From JBEIGE01 sp040382055 (GTDB taxonomy: Bacteria; Pseudomonadota; Gammaproteobacteria; Burkholderiales; Burkholderiaceae_C), in NCBI GenBank assembly GCA_040382055.1, contig JBEIGE010000009.1:1-64000 (forward strand): DNA of 64,000 nucleotides, given 5' to 3'. Every line of letters starts with the position of its first letter. Position 1 is the stretch's first letter. The notes below the pieces were generated by a model. It did not search any database. It was not told where the DNA came from and saw only the letters and a list, made by a program, of their open reading frames with translations. The position numbers and the translations under genes were made by a program. This document shows positions 50,045 to 59,334 of this stretch, piece by piece.

Positions 50045-51991
50045 CTAAAGTGCGGCAGCTAACAAAAGCCCCATCTTGTCAATGACGTATTGCGACAGGA
50101 CCTTATGCATTTTCGTCGTCGGGTGGACACCGTCCGCAAATACGTATGTATCGTTAGACAGCATGGCTCTCAAGGTTCCGACAATACCCAAAGTCGTGTT
50201 CACTACAGAACAATACAAGGAGCTGGGTGATGTGGCGCTGTCGGCAACGGCCACCTGTGCGATGGGGTTGGGTCCGCAGGCTGTGCTTTCGATTGCCGAA
50301 GTGGGAGAAGTGGAATCGACCACCTTTGTAAAACCATAAGCGGAGGGGTTGGCCACTACCTTGGAAAACAATGGTACTGAGTCAAGATAGGCAACCCCCG
50401 TTGTTGGCAAGCTGGCCTTTAAAGTAGCGTTAAAAACCGATTGGGACAGGGAGGTCAATGCGCCAGCAGTTGTTGCTCCACTCGAAATGGCATAAGGATT
50501 GATACCCATATCCGGCAGGCCCACCACCAACACATTCTTTGCACCCGCTGTTTTAAGCCGAGTGACTTGGGCTGCCAAAGTGGCTGCTGCAGTCCCTACG
50601 CGCGTCCCCGCTTCGGTGGATGTGATCGCGCCAGCGCCAGCAAGCCCGGCTTGGGTGAATACATCGTTGGCACCGGCCAGCACAATCACTAGGTCCGTGG
50701 AAGCAAACTGACCTGCGATGACATAGGAGCTGGCCAAATGCTGGTCAATCTGCTGGACAACGGGCAGTGTTGATGCACCCAGAAAGGCATTGGTAACGGC
50801 GTAATCCGCTGTCGCAACACCTAAAAGAACAGGGTTAGCTGCTACCGCTGCACCCGCAGCGTTCCCTGCAAAACCAGCCGGATCAAATGCCGCATTTGCA
50901 GGATTGGCAGTTGTGCCTACATTGCCTATACCTGGTTGCAATGCAACACGTGAACCACCTTGAGCGTAGTTGGTGCAGCTAGTGCATCCGTCCATCGTCG
51001 TTAAATTCAAGGAGTTTTGACCGCCACCCATTAAATTGGCGGGTTTTAGGTCGTAGTCGAGGATGGATGCGAGGTTTTCAACCCATACTTTGCCGGGGTT
51101 CGTGGTGAATTTTCCGCCGTACGGTGCTGCTGCAGCCAACTTGTCGCGCAAGGTCACGCCGCCAATGAAGCGATTGGCACCGCTCGCGCCGCCTGAAGCC
51201 CAGACTGTGTAGGCGCCGCCATCGCTTAAGCTGTCACCAAACACGATCACGCGGTTGAATGGTTTTACTGTGGACGTGTCGAGAAGGGCCGTAGGATTAG
51301 TAGCCAATGTGGCTACGTAGCCCTGCACAGTGTCTAGGGTAACGCCGGCATTCTTAAGTGTGTGGTTCAACTGATCCAGAAGTCCGTCGTGGGTATCTCC
51401 GAAGGTAATCGCCACGGTCAGCGGATCGACACCATCGAGATTAATCAATGGGTTGGCCTCCTTCAATGCGGCTTCTACACTGGCTCTCGCGGAAGAAATT
51501 GCGGTGGATGTCAGGGTAGCCGCTTTGGCAGCGTTGAAGTTGGTCCCGCTGAACAAAGTCGCAATGCCGGTGCTATTGTTACTGCCAGTAGCTTGTACAG
51601 CCAATAAATGTGTAATGGGCGTCACGTTGACGCGACCGCCTGTGGACATGGCAATGGAATACAGATCAGTGGCCCCAGTGGCCCGAGTTACACCATTGGC
51701 TGTTCCTCCGGAAATTTTTATCAAGTAAGGAGCAGGGCCCAAGTCTTTGAGTTGTGCTTGGGTGAATGAGGCCACGCCGGTGGTGGCATCGCCTGTGGCT
51801 GTGACGGTGTTTCCCGTGGACCCTTTGACGATGACGGTAGAGCCCAAAATGGGGTACCCCCCAATTGGAGTGACATCCAGACTTGCATTCGAGCCACCTC
51901 CTCCTCCGCAACTGGCTTGCAATACTGCCAGTGTTACCACAATCGCCGCGGTGAATCTACGCGTATTCATCCCAAAGTTACGACTAAACAT
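50045..51991 (-). CDS. GDSL/SGNH-family esterase, probable lipoprotein
   Basis: A 648-residue exported protein starting at ATG 51991 with GGAG upstream. A signal segment ends in the lipobox LQASC followed by a Gly run. An N-terminal region (about 30-225) has Thr/Gly/Ala-rich repeats. The SGNH domain (about 230-645) has block I VIVFGDSLSDGG, block III VLAGANDVF and block V FADGVHPT. Such enzymes hydrolyse esters and may act as surface lipases. Proteins of this two-part form are common in Comamonadaceae and relatives. Confidence 0.87.
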   Translation of the reverse strand: MFSRNFGMNTRRFTAAIVVTLAVLQASCGGGGGSNASLDVTPIGGYPILGSTVIVKGSTGNTVTATGDATTGVASFTQAQLKDLGPAPYLIKISGGTANGVTRATGATDLYSIAMSTGGRVNVTPITHLLAVQATGSNNSTGIATLFSGTNFNAAKAATLTSTAISSARASVEAALKEANPLINLDGVDPLTVAITFGDTHDGLLDQLNHTLKNAGVTLDTVQGYVATLATNPTALLDTSTVKPFNRVIVFGDSLSDGGAYTVWASGGASGANRFIGGVTLRDKLAAAAPYGGKFTTNPGKVWVENLASILDYDLKPANLMGGGQNSLNLTTMDGCTSCTNYAQGGSRVALQPGIGNVGTTANPANAAFDPAGFAGNAAGAAVAANPVLLGVATADYAVTNAFLGASTLPVVQQIDQHLASSYVIAGQFASTDLVIVLAGANDVFTQAGLAGAGAITSTEAGTRVGTAAATLAAQVTRLKTAGAKNVLVVGLPDMGINPYAISSGATTAGALTSLSQSVFNATLKASLPTTGVAYLDSVPLFSKVVANPSAYGFTKVVDSTSPTSAIESTACGPNPIAQVAVADSATSPSSLYCSVVNTTLGIVGTLRAMLSNDTYVFADGVHPTTKMHKVLSQYVIDKMGLLLAAAL

Positions 51992-52195
51992 GGCAATATC
52001 TCCAAAAATGGGCCAATACCTGACAATCAAAAAAAAGCAACGGTCTAAAACGAACGACCTATGCTAATTCTGGCGAGGTTTGGCTCTCAGTCGCATAGGC
52101 GACATATGCGGGTTAGTCCGGATGGGTAGATGTTGCGAGGTTTTGTCGCGGATCAGGTCCAATTAGTCAAAAGCCGTCATTGCAATCCGGAGTGA

Positions 52196-52672
52196 TTACC
52201 TGTACTGTGCAGCTGTGATGAACTCACTGAAGGTTTCGCACCAAACGATAACCGCAGTGAAGTTTGCCGGATTAATGCCCGTTGGAACGGGAACCACAAA
52301 GTTGTCGAACGTCTTGACGTCCCCCACCCGAACCATCCGCGTCTTGAGCTTTTTGAAATCTGCCTCCGTTTCGACGAACTCTGGTGAGAGATACAGCTTG
52401 TAGTCGGGCCCAGGTGATAACTTGCCAATCAGCGAGATGGCATTGGGCCCCACGGAAACGGTTCCCTCGCCCCAGTGCAGCGCATCGCTGTCCTTGAGTT
52501 CTCGCTTGAACTGACCGCTGAACTGAACCTGGGCCGTAGCTGCTTTCAACTCCGTCACTGTGGGTGCCTGCGGAGCAATCAATATTGGCAAGGCATAAAT
52601 ACCCGCAGCAAACCCGACAACACCCACTGCAAGGTGAGAGCCCAGGAGATAGAACGTTGTACGGGTTTTCAT
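52196..52672 (-). CDS. DM13-domain protein
   Basis: A 158-residue protein with an N-terminal membrane anchor (LLGSHLAVGVVGFAAGIYAL) and a DM13 domain. Domain motifs: ALHWGEGTVSVG, LSPGPDYKLYLSPEFVETEA and the end VIVWCETFSEFITAAQYR with the conserved Cys. DM13 domains are proposed to carry out redox or electron-transfer reactions with a conserved Cys. It follows the catalase-like gene by 18 bp, so both are co-transcribed, and an oxidative-stress role fits. Confidence 0.88.
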   Translation of the reverse strand: MKTRTTFYLLGSHLAVGVVGFAAGIYALPILIAPQAPTVTELKAATAQVQFSGQFKRELKDSDALHWGEGTVSVGPNAISLIGKLSPGPDYKLYLSPEFVETEADFKKLKTRMVRVGDVKTFDNFVVPVPTGINPANFTAVIVWCETFSEFITAAQYR

Positions 52673-52690
52673 CTTGGACGCTGATGTGCT

Positions 52691-53713
52691 TTATTGCTGT
52701 TTTGGGCCTTCTGTCAAACGACGACCCAAGGATATGCCGTAGGGTGCAGCACGTGCTGGGATCATTGGATCGGCCGATGCTTCTACGCCTTTGGGCATGT
52801 TCATCGGGTTGAACGTGATGTTCAGACAAGCTCCGCCGGCATCTTCTGACACAGAGGTCACTCTCAGCGTGCCCAGGGTCACTTTCTTGCGCCCCTCCGG
52901 TAATGGCACAGTGGCATTGTCAATAATGTCACCGGGTTGCGCCAGCTCCAAATTGAAGTTGAAGGCCACCTTCCCGTCTTTCACCCGCTGACGCAGGTCA
53001 TCAAACAAAAAGCTCGCGCCCTTAGCCTTGGCTTCGTCATCGCTCAGTCCCTGTACGCCTGCCACCGGCTCAAAAATCCATTTACCAAACTGTTTTGCAC
53101 CACTGGCATTGACAAAGCCAAAGCCATGTACACCCCAGTAGTTGACACTTGCAAAACTGGCTGGCACAGGTTGAGAGGCAAAGTATTTGCCAATGAGAAG
53201 AACTTCGGGGTTTGAATCGTTAAAGGCCTTGACCTTCACAGGATCCGCTTGTTTGGTGGCTGGGTCAGCTTGACGCGAGGCCAGCAGACCAATGAACTGC
53301 TGAGGCGATGATGCACCGAAAACAGGGGAGGAAATATTTCCCATCTGCCATATTTCTCCATTGGGCAGATTGAATTGAAGTGCCAAGTTGCGCTGGGATT
53401 TCGCATTGTCCGGGGCCTTGGGGTTGGCACCGCCCACAGAGAAGCGTACGACAACCGGAATTGGCCGGCCTGTAAATACCGATGCACTCGATAGGTTACG
53501 GGCGTCTGCGGTGGCAACGAATTCGCCCATGGCACAGATTCCTTTGGCGCCCGAGCGACGATAGCCCTCAAACTTGCCAAAAGTAGCTTCAAATTGATTG
53601 ACAAACGCCGACGGATCTACAGCAGCAGTTGCGCTCGCAGGTGCTTGCGCAAAAGCACTTGCAGACAAGAGGGCGACAGCGCCAGCCAAAGTGGAAAGAA
53701 CCAGTCTTTTCAT
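52691..53713 (-). CDS. Catalase-related heme peroxidase, exported
   Basis: A 340-residue exported member of the catalase-related peroxidases, shorter than classical catalases. The signal peptide ends SASAFAQA. Core motifs: PVVVRFSVGGANPKAPDNAK, RNLALQFNLPNGEIWQMGN and the heme-side PYGISLGRR. Where related proteins have the distal His in HAKG, this one reads RRSGAKG (Gly55), so standard peroxide chemistry may be weak. The start is ATG 53713. The DM13 gene follows after 18 bp. A long inverted repeat lies in its leader at 53741-53797. Confidence 0.85.
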   Translation of the reverse strand: MKRLVLSTLAGAVALLSASAFAQAPASATAAVDPSAFVNQFEATFGKFEGYRRSGAKGICAMGEFVATADARNLSSASVFTGRPIPVVVRFSVGGANPKAPDNAKSQRNLALQFNLPNGEIWQMGNISSPVFGASSPQQFIGLLASRQADPATKQADPVKVKAFNDSNPEVLLIGKYFASQPVPASFASVNYWGVHGFGFVNASGAKQFGKWIFEPVAGVQGLSDDEAKAKGASFLFDDLRQRVKDGKVAFNFNLELAQPGDIIDNATVPLPEGRKKVTLGTLRVTSVSEDAGGACLNITFNPMNMPKGVEASADPMIPARAAPYGISLGRRLTEGPKQQ

Positions 53714-54121
53714 AATTTTTAACTCCAGGGTTTTACTAAGGACCAACAACGAACGGACAGTCTTGCAAAGACAATTCTGCGTTCGTTGCTGTTGGTCGAA
53801 CCAGCAGCCAAATTCTTACAAGGTTATTGTTGATGTCATGACACCATCGGAAACTCTTGACTTCAATCTGGCTCCCGAATCAGGTGCGTCGGCATTTTCT
53901 GGCCGGCCCGATCAGAGATTGCAGACAGCTGAAAAACGAATGCTTTGGAAGATCTGTGTTCCTTGTCTGGGTGAACTTGAAGCCGCAGCTTGTGCTGAGC
54001 GACTGGTTTCATGGACATACGCGCGCAGCCAACGTCGCTTTGTCGGTTCACAGGCTGGCGGCCTACCGGGGCGATTAAGATCAGTGGACTAACTCGTGCA
54101 CTATTTACCCGGAGATTTTTC
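53714..54121. promoter_or_regulatory. Divergent gap with long inverted repeat before the catalase-like gene
   Basis: GACCAACAACGAACG (53741-53755) pairs with CGTTCG and TTG-x-TGTTGGTC (53780-53797) around a 24-base middle, broken by a three-base bulge. It lies 28 bp upstream of the catalase-like ATG, so it could be an operator or a leader-RNA hairpin. The rest of the 408 bp shows no gene. A GGAG ribosome site stands before the gcdH ATG. Confidence 0.55.
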
Positions 54122-55318
54122 ATGGCGCAAGCGCATTTTCAATGGAACGACCCTTTTTTGCTGGATCAGCAACTCAGCGAAGACGAGCGCATGGTGCGCG
54201 ATGCTGCTGCTGCCTATTGCCAGGACAAGCTCGCACCCCGTGTTTTGGAGGCATTCCGCCATGAAACAACAGATGCAGCCATCTTTCGTGAGATGGGGGA
54301 GCTGGGCTTGCTGGGGCCAACCATTCCCGAGACCTATGGGGGTCCGGGCCTGAACTATGTGGCTTACGGCTTGATTGCCCGCGAAGTTGAGCGCGTCGAC
54401 TCCGGCTATCGCTCGATGATGAGCGTGCAGTCATCCTTGGTCATGGTGCCGATTTTTGAATTCGGTACAGAAGCCCAACGCCAGAAGTTCCTGCCCAAGC
54501 TGGCCACTGGACAGTGGATAGGCTGCTTTGGCCTGACCGAGCCCGACCATGGCTCTGACCCCAACAGCATGATCACCCGGGCGCAGAAAACAGCGGGGGG
54601 CTACAAGCTCACGGGCAGCAAGATGTGGATTTCCAACAGCCCGATTGCGGACGTGTTTGTGGTCTGGGCCAAAGAGGTCAGCGAGTCCGGCAAAGTCGGG
54701 CCGATACGCGGGTTCATACTTGAAAACGGCATGCAGGGCCTGACTGCACCAGCCATTCATGGCAAGGTCGGGCTGCGGGCGTCGATCACCGGCGAAATTG
54801 TGATGGACGGCGTGTTTTGCCCGGAAGAAAACGCGTTCCCTGATGTAACCGGCCTCAAAGGGCCTTTTACCTGCCTGAACTCTGCGCGCTATGGCATTGC
54901 CTGGGGTGCGCTGGGTGCGGCCGAAGATTGTTGGTTTCGCTCTCGCAACTACGTGCTTGACCGCAAACAATTCGGCCGGCCATTGGCTGCCAACCAGCTT
55001 ATCCAGAAAAAACTGGCCGATATGCAGACCGAAATCGCGCTGGGCCTGCAGGGTTGCCTGCGGCTGGGCCGCATGAAAGATGAAGGCACAGCGGCGGTGG
55101 AAATAACATCTATCCTCAAGCGCAACTCCTGTGGCAAGGCGCTGGACATTGCCCGCCTGGCGCGAGACATGATGGGTGGCAACGGCATCAGCGATGAATA
55201 TGGCGTAGCGCGCCATCTGGTCAATCTGGAAGTGGTCAACACCTATGAGGGCACGCATGACATTCACGCACTCATCCTGGGTCGGGCACAGACGGGTATT
55301 GCGGCGTTTTCAAATTGA
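54122..55318 (+). CDS. gcdH: Glutaryl-CoA dehydrogenase
   Basis: A 398-residue FAD enzyme of the acyl-CoA dehydrogenase family that converts glutaryl-CoA to crotonyl-CoA and CO2. The ATG at 54122 follows CCGGAG. Diagnostic segments: WIGCFGLTEPDHGSDPNSM, YKLTGSKMWISNSPIADVFV and VNTYEGTHDIHALILGRAQT with the catalytic Glu in YEGTHD. Length and motifs are those of GcdH in betaproteobacteria. The CoA-transferase gene follows after 55 bp, giving a lysine/tryptophan/benzoate-type glutarate branch. Confidence 0.93.
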   Translation: MAQAHFQWNDPFLLDQQLSEDERMVRDAAAAYCQDKLAPRVLEAFRHETTDAAIFREMGELGLLGPTIPETYGGPGLNYVAYGLIAREVERVDSGYRSMMSVQSSLVMVPIFEFGTEAQRQKFLPKLATGQWIGCFGLTEPDHGSDPNSMITRAQKTAGGYKLTGSKMWISNSPIADVFVVWAKEVSESGKVGPIRGFILENGMQGLTAPAIHGKVGLRASITGEIVMDGVFCPEENAFPDVTGLKGPFTCLNSARYGIAWGALGAAEDCWFRSRNYVLDRKQFGRPLAANQLIQKKLADMQTEIALGLQGCLRLGRMKDEGTAAVEITSILKRNSCGKALDIARLARDMMGGNGISDEYGVARHLVNLEVVNTYEGTHDIHALILGRAQTGIAAFSN

Positions 55319-55373
55319 TGCAGGACCCTCTCAAAGGGCGGCGTGACTTGCTTTTGAGCCATCCCTAAGACTC

Positions 55374-56627
55374 ATGATGAATACCAAAACCCCGGCCCTT
55401 GCGCACATCAAGGTACTGGACCTGTCCCGCGTGCTGGCCGGGCCGTGGTGTACCCAAATGCTGGCTGATCTGGGGGCCGATGTGGTCAAGGTGGAACGCC
55501 CGGGCGTGGGCGATGACACCCGGCATTGGGGCCCGCCCTTCCTCAAAGACGCTCATGGCAAAGACACCCAACACGCCGCCTATTTCACCTGCACCAACCG
55601 CAACAAGCGATCCATCACCATCGACATGGCCATGCCCGAGGGTCAGGCGCTGATCAAACAGCTGGCAGCGCAAAGCGACGTTCTGGTGGAGAACTTCAAG
55701 GTGGGCGGTCTGGCGCACTACGGGCTGGACTATGACAGCATCAAAGCGATCAATCCGAAGCTGATTTACTGTTCTGTCACCGGCTTTGGCCAGGACGGCC
55801 CTTACGCCGAGCGGGCCGGTTACGACCTGATGATCCAGGCCATGAGCGGCATGATGAGCATCACCGGCCAGCCGCCCGGCCAACCCGGCGGCGACCCGAT
55901 GCGAGTGGGTGTGGCGCTGACTGACTTGTTCACCGGTGTCTACGCCTGCAGCGCTATTCTTGCGGCCCTTGAGGTGCGGCACCGCACCGGGCTTGGGCAG
56001 CACATCGACATGGCCTTGCTCGATGTGGGCATGGCTATTCTGGCCAACCAGGCGGGCGGTTACCTCAACACCGGCCAGGTGCCCCTGCGCCAGGGCAACA
56101 CCCATCCTAGCCTGACGCCCTACCAGGACTTTCCTACGCGCGATGGTGCCATGCTGCTGGCCATTGGCAATGACGGGCAATTTGCCCGCTTTTGTGCTGC
56201 AGCCGGCCGCCCCGAGTGGGCGCAGGATGCCCGCTTTGCCACCACAGCTGCCCGGGTCAACAACCGCGAGGTGCTGATCCCCCTGATGCAAGAAGTGACG
56301 CGTACCCAGACCACCGCCGAATGGATCACCTTGCTGGAAGACAAGGCCGTGCCCTGCGGTCCCATCAACACCATAGGTGAGGCCTTCGCCGACGCCCAGG
56401 TTCAGGCCCGCGGTTTATGGGTAAATCAGCCTCTAACCCAAGCTGCAAAAGACCAGACAGCTATTGATTCAATAGCGTCAGTAGCGAGCCCGCTGCGCTT
56501 GATGCAGACGCCTGCCGTGCTCAACCGGGCCCCGCCTGCGCTGGGTGAACATACCGAGGAGGTCTTGGCTGGTTTGGGTTTGGACCCAACGCAAATTGCC
56601 GACCTGCGCCAAGCCGGGGTGGTTTGA
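55374..56627 (+). CDS. CaiB/BaiF (class III) CoA transferase
   Basis: A 417-residue enzyme. N-terminal signature: IKVLDLSRVLAGPWCTQMLA and DVVKVERPGVGDDTRHWGPP. The catalytic Asp is expected in GQHIDMALLDVGMAILANQA, and CSVTGFGQDGPYAERAGYDL is conserved. Next to gcdH, it probably activates glutarate using succinyl-CoA, like SugCT/glutarate-CoA transferase. Convergent with ppk2, with 5 bp between the genes. Confidence 0.9.
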   Translation: MMNTKTPALAHIKVLDLSRVLAGPWCTQMLADLGADVVKVERPGVGDDTRHWGPPFLKDAHGKDTQHAAYFTCTNRNKRSITIDMAMPEGQALIKQLAAQSDVLVENFKVGGLAHYGLDYDSIKAINPKLIYCSVTGFGQDGPYAERAGYDLMIQAMSGMMSITGQPPGQPGGDPMRVGVALTDLFTGVYACSAILAALEVRHRTGLGQHIDMALLDVGMAILANQAGGYLNTGQVPLRQGNTHPSLTPYQDFPTRDGAMLLAIGNDGQFARFCAAAGRPEWAQDARFATTAARVNNREVLIPLMQEVTRTQTTAEWITLLEDKAVPCGPINTIGEAFADAQVQARGLWVNQPLTQAAKDQTAIDSIASVASPLRLMQTPAVLNRAPPALGEHTEEVLAGLGLDPTQIADLRQAGVV

Positions 56628-56632
56628 CGGTT

Positions 56633-57622
56633 CTAATAAACCTGAGGAACCACGATCTCATCCGGCACCGGGCCGCGAATGTATTCCGGGTTTCGAACCC
56701 GCTCGGGAAGCAGCACAGGCGTGTGCTCGATTTCATGGTAAGGCACCAAACTGAGCAGGTGGTGAATACAATTTAACCGGGCCTTCTTCTTGTCCACCGC
56801 TTGAACGACCCACCACGGGGAATCGGCAGTGTGGGTGCGCTCCAGCATGGCTTCCTTGGCGTGTGTGTAATCTTCCCAGAGACGGCGGCTTTCAAGATCC
56901 ATGGGGCTGAGTTTCCACTGCTTGAGCGGGTCATGGATGCGGCTTAAAAACCGGGCGTGCTGCTCATCATCGGTAATGGAAAACCAGTACTTGACCAATT
57001 GAATGCCGTTGCGCACCAGCATTTTTTCAAACTCTGGCACCGTCAAGAAAAACTCCTCAAGCTGACTGTCGGTACAAAAGCCCATCACACGCTCAACACC
57101 TGCACGGTTGTACCAACTGCGGTCAAACAGCACGATCTCACCTGCAGCCGGCAAATGAGACACATAGCGCTGAAAGTACCATTGCGTGCGTTCCCTGTCG
57201 TTGGGGGCCGGCAAGGCGGCCACACGGCAAACGCGCGGATTCAGTCTTTGGGTAATTCGCTTGATGGCACCGCCCTTGCCAGCAGAGTCGCGCCCTTCAA
57301 AGATCACCACCATGCGGTGGCCATTGGCAACCACCCAGTCCTGCAATTTGACCAATTCGCCTTGAAGACGAAACAACTCCCGAAAGTAGCGAAGGCGTGC
57401 TGTTTTGGACTCGTCGGTGCCGTGCTCCTCAGAGCCCGCCATGCGGTCGTCAAACTCCATCTCCCTTTCCTCGTCATAGCTGTCAGCCAGCTCTTCGCGA
57501 AGACGGGCAATGAGTTCCTGCTCAGAAGTTAAATCAGGATTCAAGGGGGCTCTCCTTGGTTGGATAGGGAAGGGGATGTGTTTGCAAACAGTCAGGAGCA
57601 TGGCCAAAGGGTGTGACAGATT
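56633..57622 (-). CDS. ppk2: Polyphosphate kinase 2
   Basis: A 329-residue PPK2. Walker A is VVIFEGRDSAGKGGAIKRIT, Walker B IVLFDRSWYNRAGVERVMGF, and the lid region NPRVCRVAALPAPNDRERTQ and CIHHLLSLVPYHEI follow. PPK2 transfers phosphate from polyphosphate to GDP/ADP (or reverse). The start is ATG 57622 (MNLSHPLAML). Alternative upstream frames are unsupported. The neighbouring plus-strand genes for a phosphoesterase and a PsiE protein suggest a loose phosphate theme. Confidence 0.92.
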   Translation of the reverse strand, partial: NLSHPLAMLLTVCKHIPFPIQPRRAPLNPDLTSEQELIARLREELADSYDEEREMEFDDRMAGSEEHGTDESKTARLRYFRELFRLQGELVKLQDWVVANGHRMVVIFEGRDSAGKGGAIKRITQRLNPRVCRVAALPAPNDRERTQWYFQRYVSHLPAAGEIVLFDRSWYNRAGVERVMGFCTDSQLEEFFLTVPEFEKMLVRNGIQLVKYWFSITDDEQHARFLSRIHDPLKQWKLSPMDLESRRLWEDYTHAKEAMLERTHTADSPWWVVQAVDKKKARLNCIHHLLSLVPYHEIEHTPVLLPERVRNPEYIRGPVPDEIVVPQVY

Positions 57623-57896
57623 CATGACATAAGCAGGATCCCTAGCGGCTACTCTGGCCATTGCAGCCTTTTCCACTGGCGGCTCGTATTTCCTGGTCCA
57701 GGGGCAAACCGCCTACCCTGCTACCTTGACCTCGCCAAAGGGCCTGTCATTTCCACGTCTGAAGTGGTTAGACTGGCCTTGTATGAAGACAACTTCCACA
57801 TGCAGCATTGAGCCTGGCCTGGTCTCAAAGGCGATGGAGATGCATTGGCGCTTGAGACACAAGTTGCGGCTTGCCCCCTTGCTTGTCAGGCGCAGT

Positions 57897-58886
57897 ATGA
57901 AGTCCCTCTTTTTCGTGTTGGTCTTGAGTTCGGTCCATGCCTTTGCACAGCCTGTCACCCAACACTTTGCCCAATCAATTGCTCCATCCATTGCCATAGG
58001 GCTGTTCGGCGACACGGCTTACTCAGCCAGAGAGCGAGAGTTGCTGCCCGTTCTCATGGCAGAGATGGACCGCGAAGAGCTGGCTTTTGTGATCCACGAT
58101 GGCGACATTAAAAGCGGTGGCTCGTTGTGCAGCGACGCGGTGTTTATGGACATATTGGGTGTTTTTCAGGCCTCCCGTCACCCTTTGATTTATGTTCCCG
58201 GGGACAACGAATGGACCGATTGCCACAGGCAAAACAATGGACCGTTTGACCCGCTGGAGCGCTTGGCTAAACTGCGCCAACTTTTTTTTGCTGACGAAAA
58301 AACCCTGGGCCAAAGGCAGTTTGAGCTGACCCGGCAAAGCCGCGACCCGGCATTTGCCGCTTACCGCGAGAACGTGCGCTGGGAAGCGGCGGGCGTCCTT
58401 TTTGTGGGAATGAATGTGCCCGGCAGTGAAAATAATTACCACGGCAGCACTCGCAACGGCGGACCTGTGGCGGAGTTTATTGAGCGCAGTGCTGCCAATC
58501 GGGCCTGGCTGGCCCAGGCGTTTGAGCGTGCCCGGCAGGCCAAGCTGGCCGGACTGATGCTAGTCATCCAAGCCAACCCGGACATTGAGGCCGCCAACCA
58601 GGGCAAGCCGGTGCCCGGCTTTAAGGACTTTTTGAACCAGTTGCGACAGGAAACCCAGTCTTTCGGCGGACAGGTTGTGCTGGTGCATGGCGACTCGCAC
58701 CAGCAGCAAATCAACCAGCCCCTGCGGGATCCGGCAACTCAGGCGGTGATTCGCAACTTCACGCGCGTAGAGACATATGGTTCGCCGTGGATGGGCTGGA
58801 TAAAGGCCACAGTAGATACCAAAGACCCGCAGGTATTTCGCTTCGAGCCCAGGCCGTTCCGGGTCAACCCAGCGCCAGCGCAGTAA
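57897..58886 (+). CDS. Exported calcineurin-like phosphoesterase
   Basis: A 329-residue protein with signal peptide SLFFVLVLSSVHAFA. Metal-binding motifs of the fold: IGLFGDTAYSARERE, FVIHDGDIKSGG, IYVPGDNEWTDC and VVLVHGDSHQQQ (the usual GHxH reads GDSH). It hydrolyses phosphoester bonds in the periplasm; the substrate is unknown. The start ATG 57897 (MKSLFF) is preferred over an upstream ATG because the signal peptide then begins properly. The family is seen beside polyphosphate genes in some betaproteobacteria; the link is inference. Confidence 0.87.
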   Translation: MKSLFFVLVLSSVHAFAQPVTQHFAQSIAPSIAIGLFGDTAYSARERELLPVLMAEMDREELAFVIHDGDIKSGGSLCSDAVFMDILGVFQASRHPLIYVPGDNEWTDCHRQNNGPFDPLERLAKLRQLFFADEKTLGQRQFELTRQSRDPAFAAYRENVRWEAAGVLFVGMNVPGSENNYHGSTRNGGPVAEFIERSAANRAWLAQAFERARQAKLAGLMLVIQANPDIEAANQGKPVPGFKDFLNQLRQETQSFGGQVVLVHGDSHQQQINQPLRDPATQAVIRNFTRVETYGSPWMGWIKATVDTKDPQVFRFEPRPFRVNPAPAQ

Positions 58887-58956
58887 ACCCCCATCAGCCC
58901 TGGCGTTGCCAAGCTACGTCGGTCTGATAAGCTGATAAGTATTTCAGGAGGCTCCC

Positions 58957-59316
58957 GTGCTTGTGAAACGCATCATCGATGTCACAGAGAAAATTTTTCT
59001 GATCATCATTGCCCTGTTTACCGTGGGCGCCATGGCGCAAGAGGTCATGTTGCTGATCGAGAACCTCAAGGTTGAACTCAAAGATCTGCTGCTGATGTTC
59101 ATTTATGCCGAGGTGCTGGGCATGCTGGGCGCTTTCTATACCAGCCACCGTATCCCCATCACGATTCCCTTGTTTATTGCCATGACGGCCCTGAGCCGCT
59201 TGATCATCCTGCAAGGCAAAGATGGCGACCCGTCGATTCTTTTATACGAGAGCGGTGCCATTCTCATGATTTCAGCCGCTTGCTGGGTGATCAGCCAGTT
59301 GCGCGAGCGAGACTGA
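58957..59316 (+). CDS. PsiE-like (phosphate-starvation-inducible E) membrane protein
   Basis: A 119-residue protein with four hydrophobic helices, starting at GTG 58957 after CAGGAGG. Motifs: FLIIIALFTVGAMAQEVMLL, DLLLMFIYAEVLGMLGAFYT, HRIPITIPLFIAMTALSRLI. PsiE proteins are induced by phosphate starvation in other bacteria; biochemical function is unknown. The M14 peptidase gene follows 18 bp later, so both may be co-transcribed. Confidence 0.85.
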   Translation: MLVKRIIDVTEKIFLIIIALFTVGAMAQEVMLLIENLKVELKDLLLMFIYAEVLGMLGAFYTSHRIPITIPLFIAMTALSRLIILQGKDGDPSILLYESGAILMISAACWVISQLRERD

Positions 59317-59334
59317 TAAAAAGGCCTGACACCG

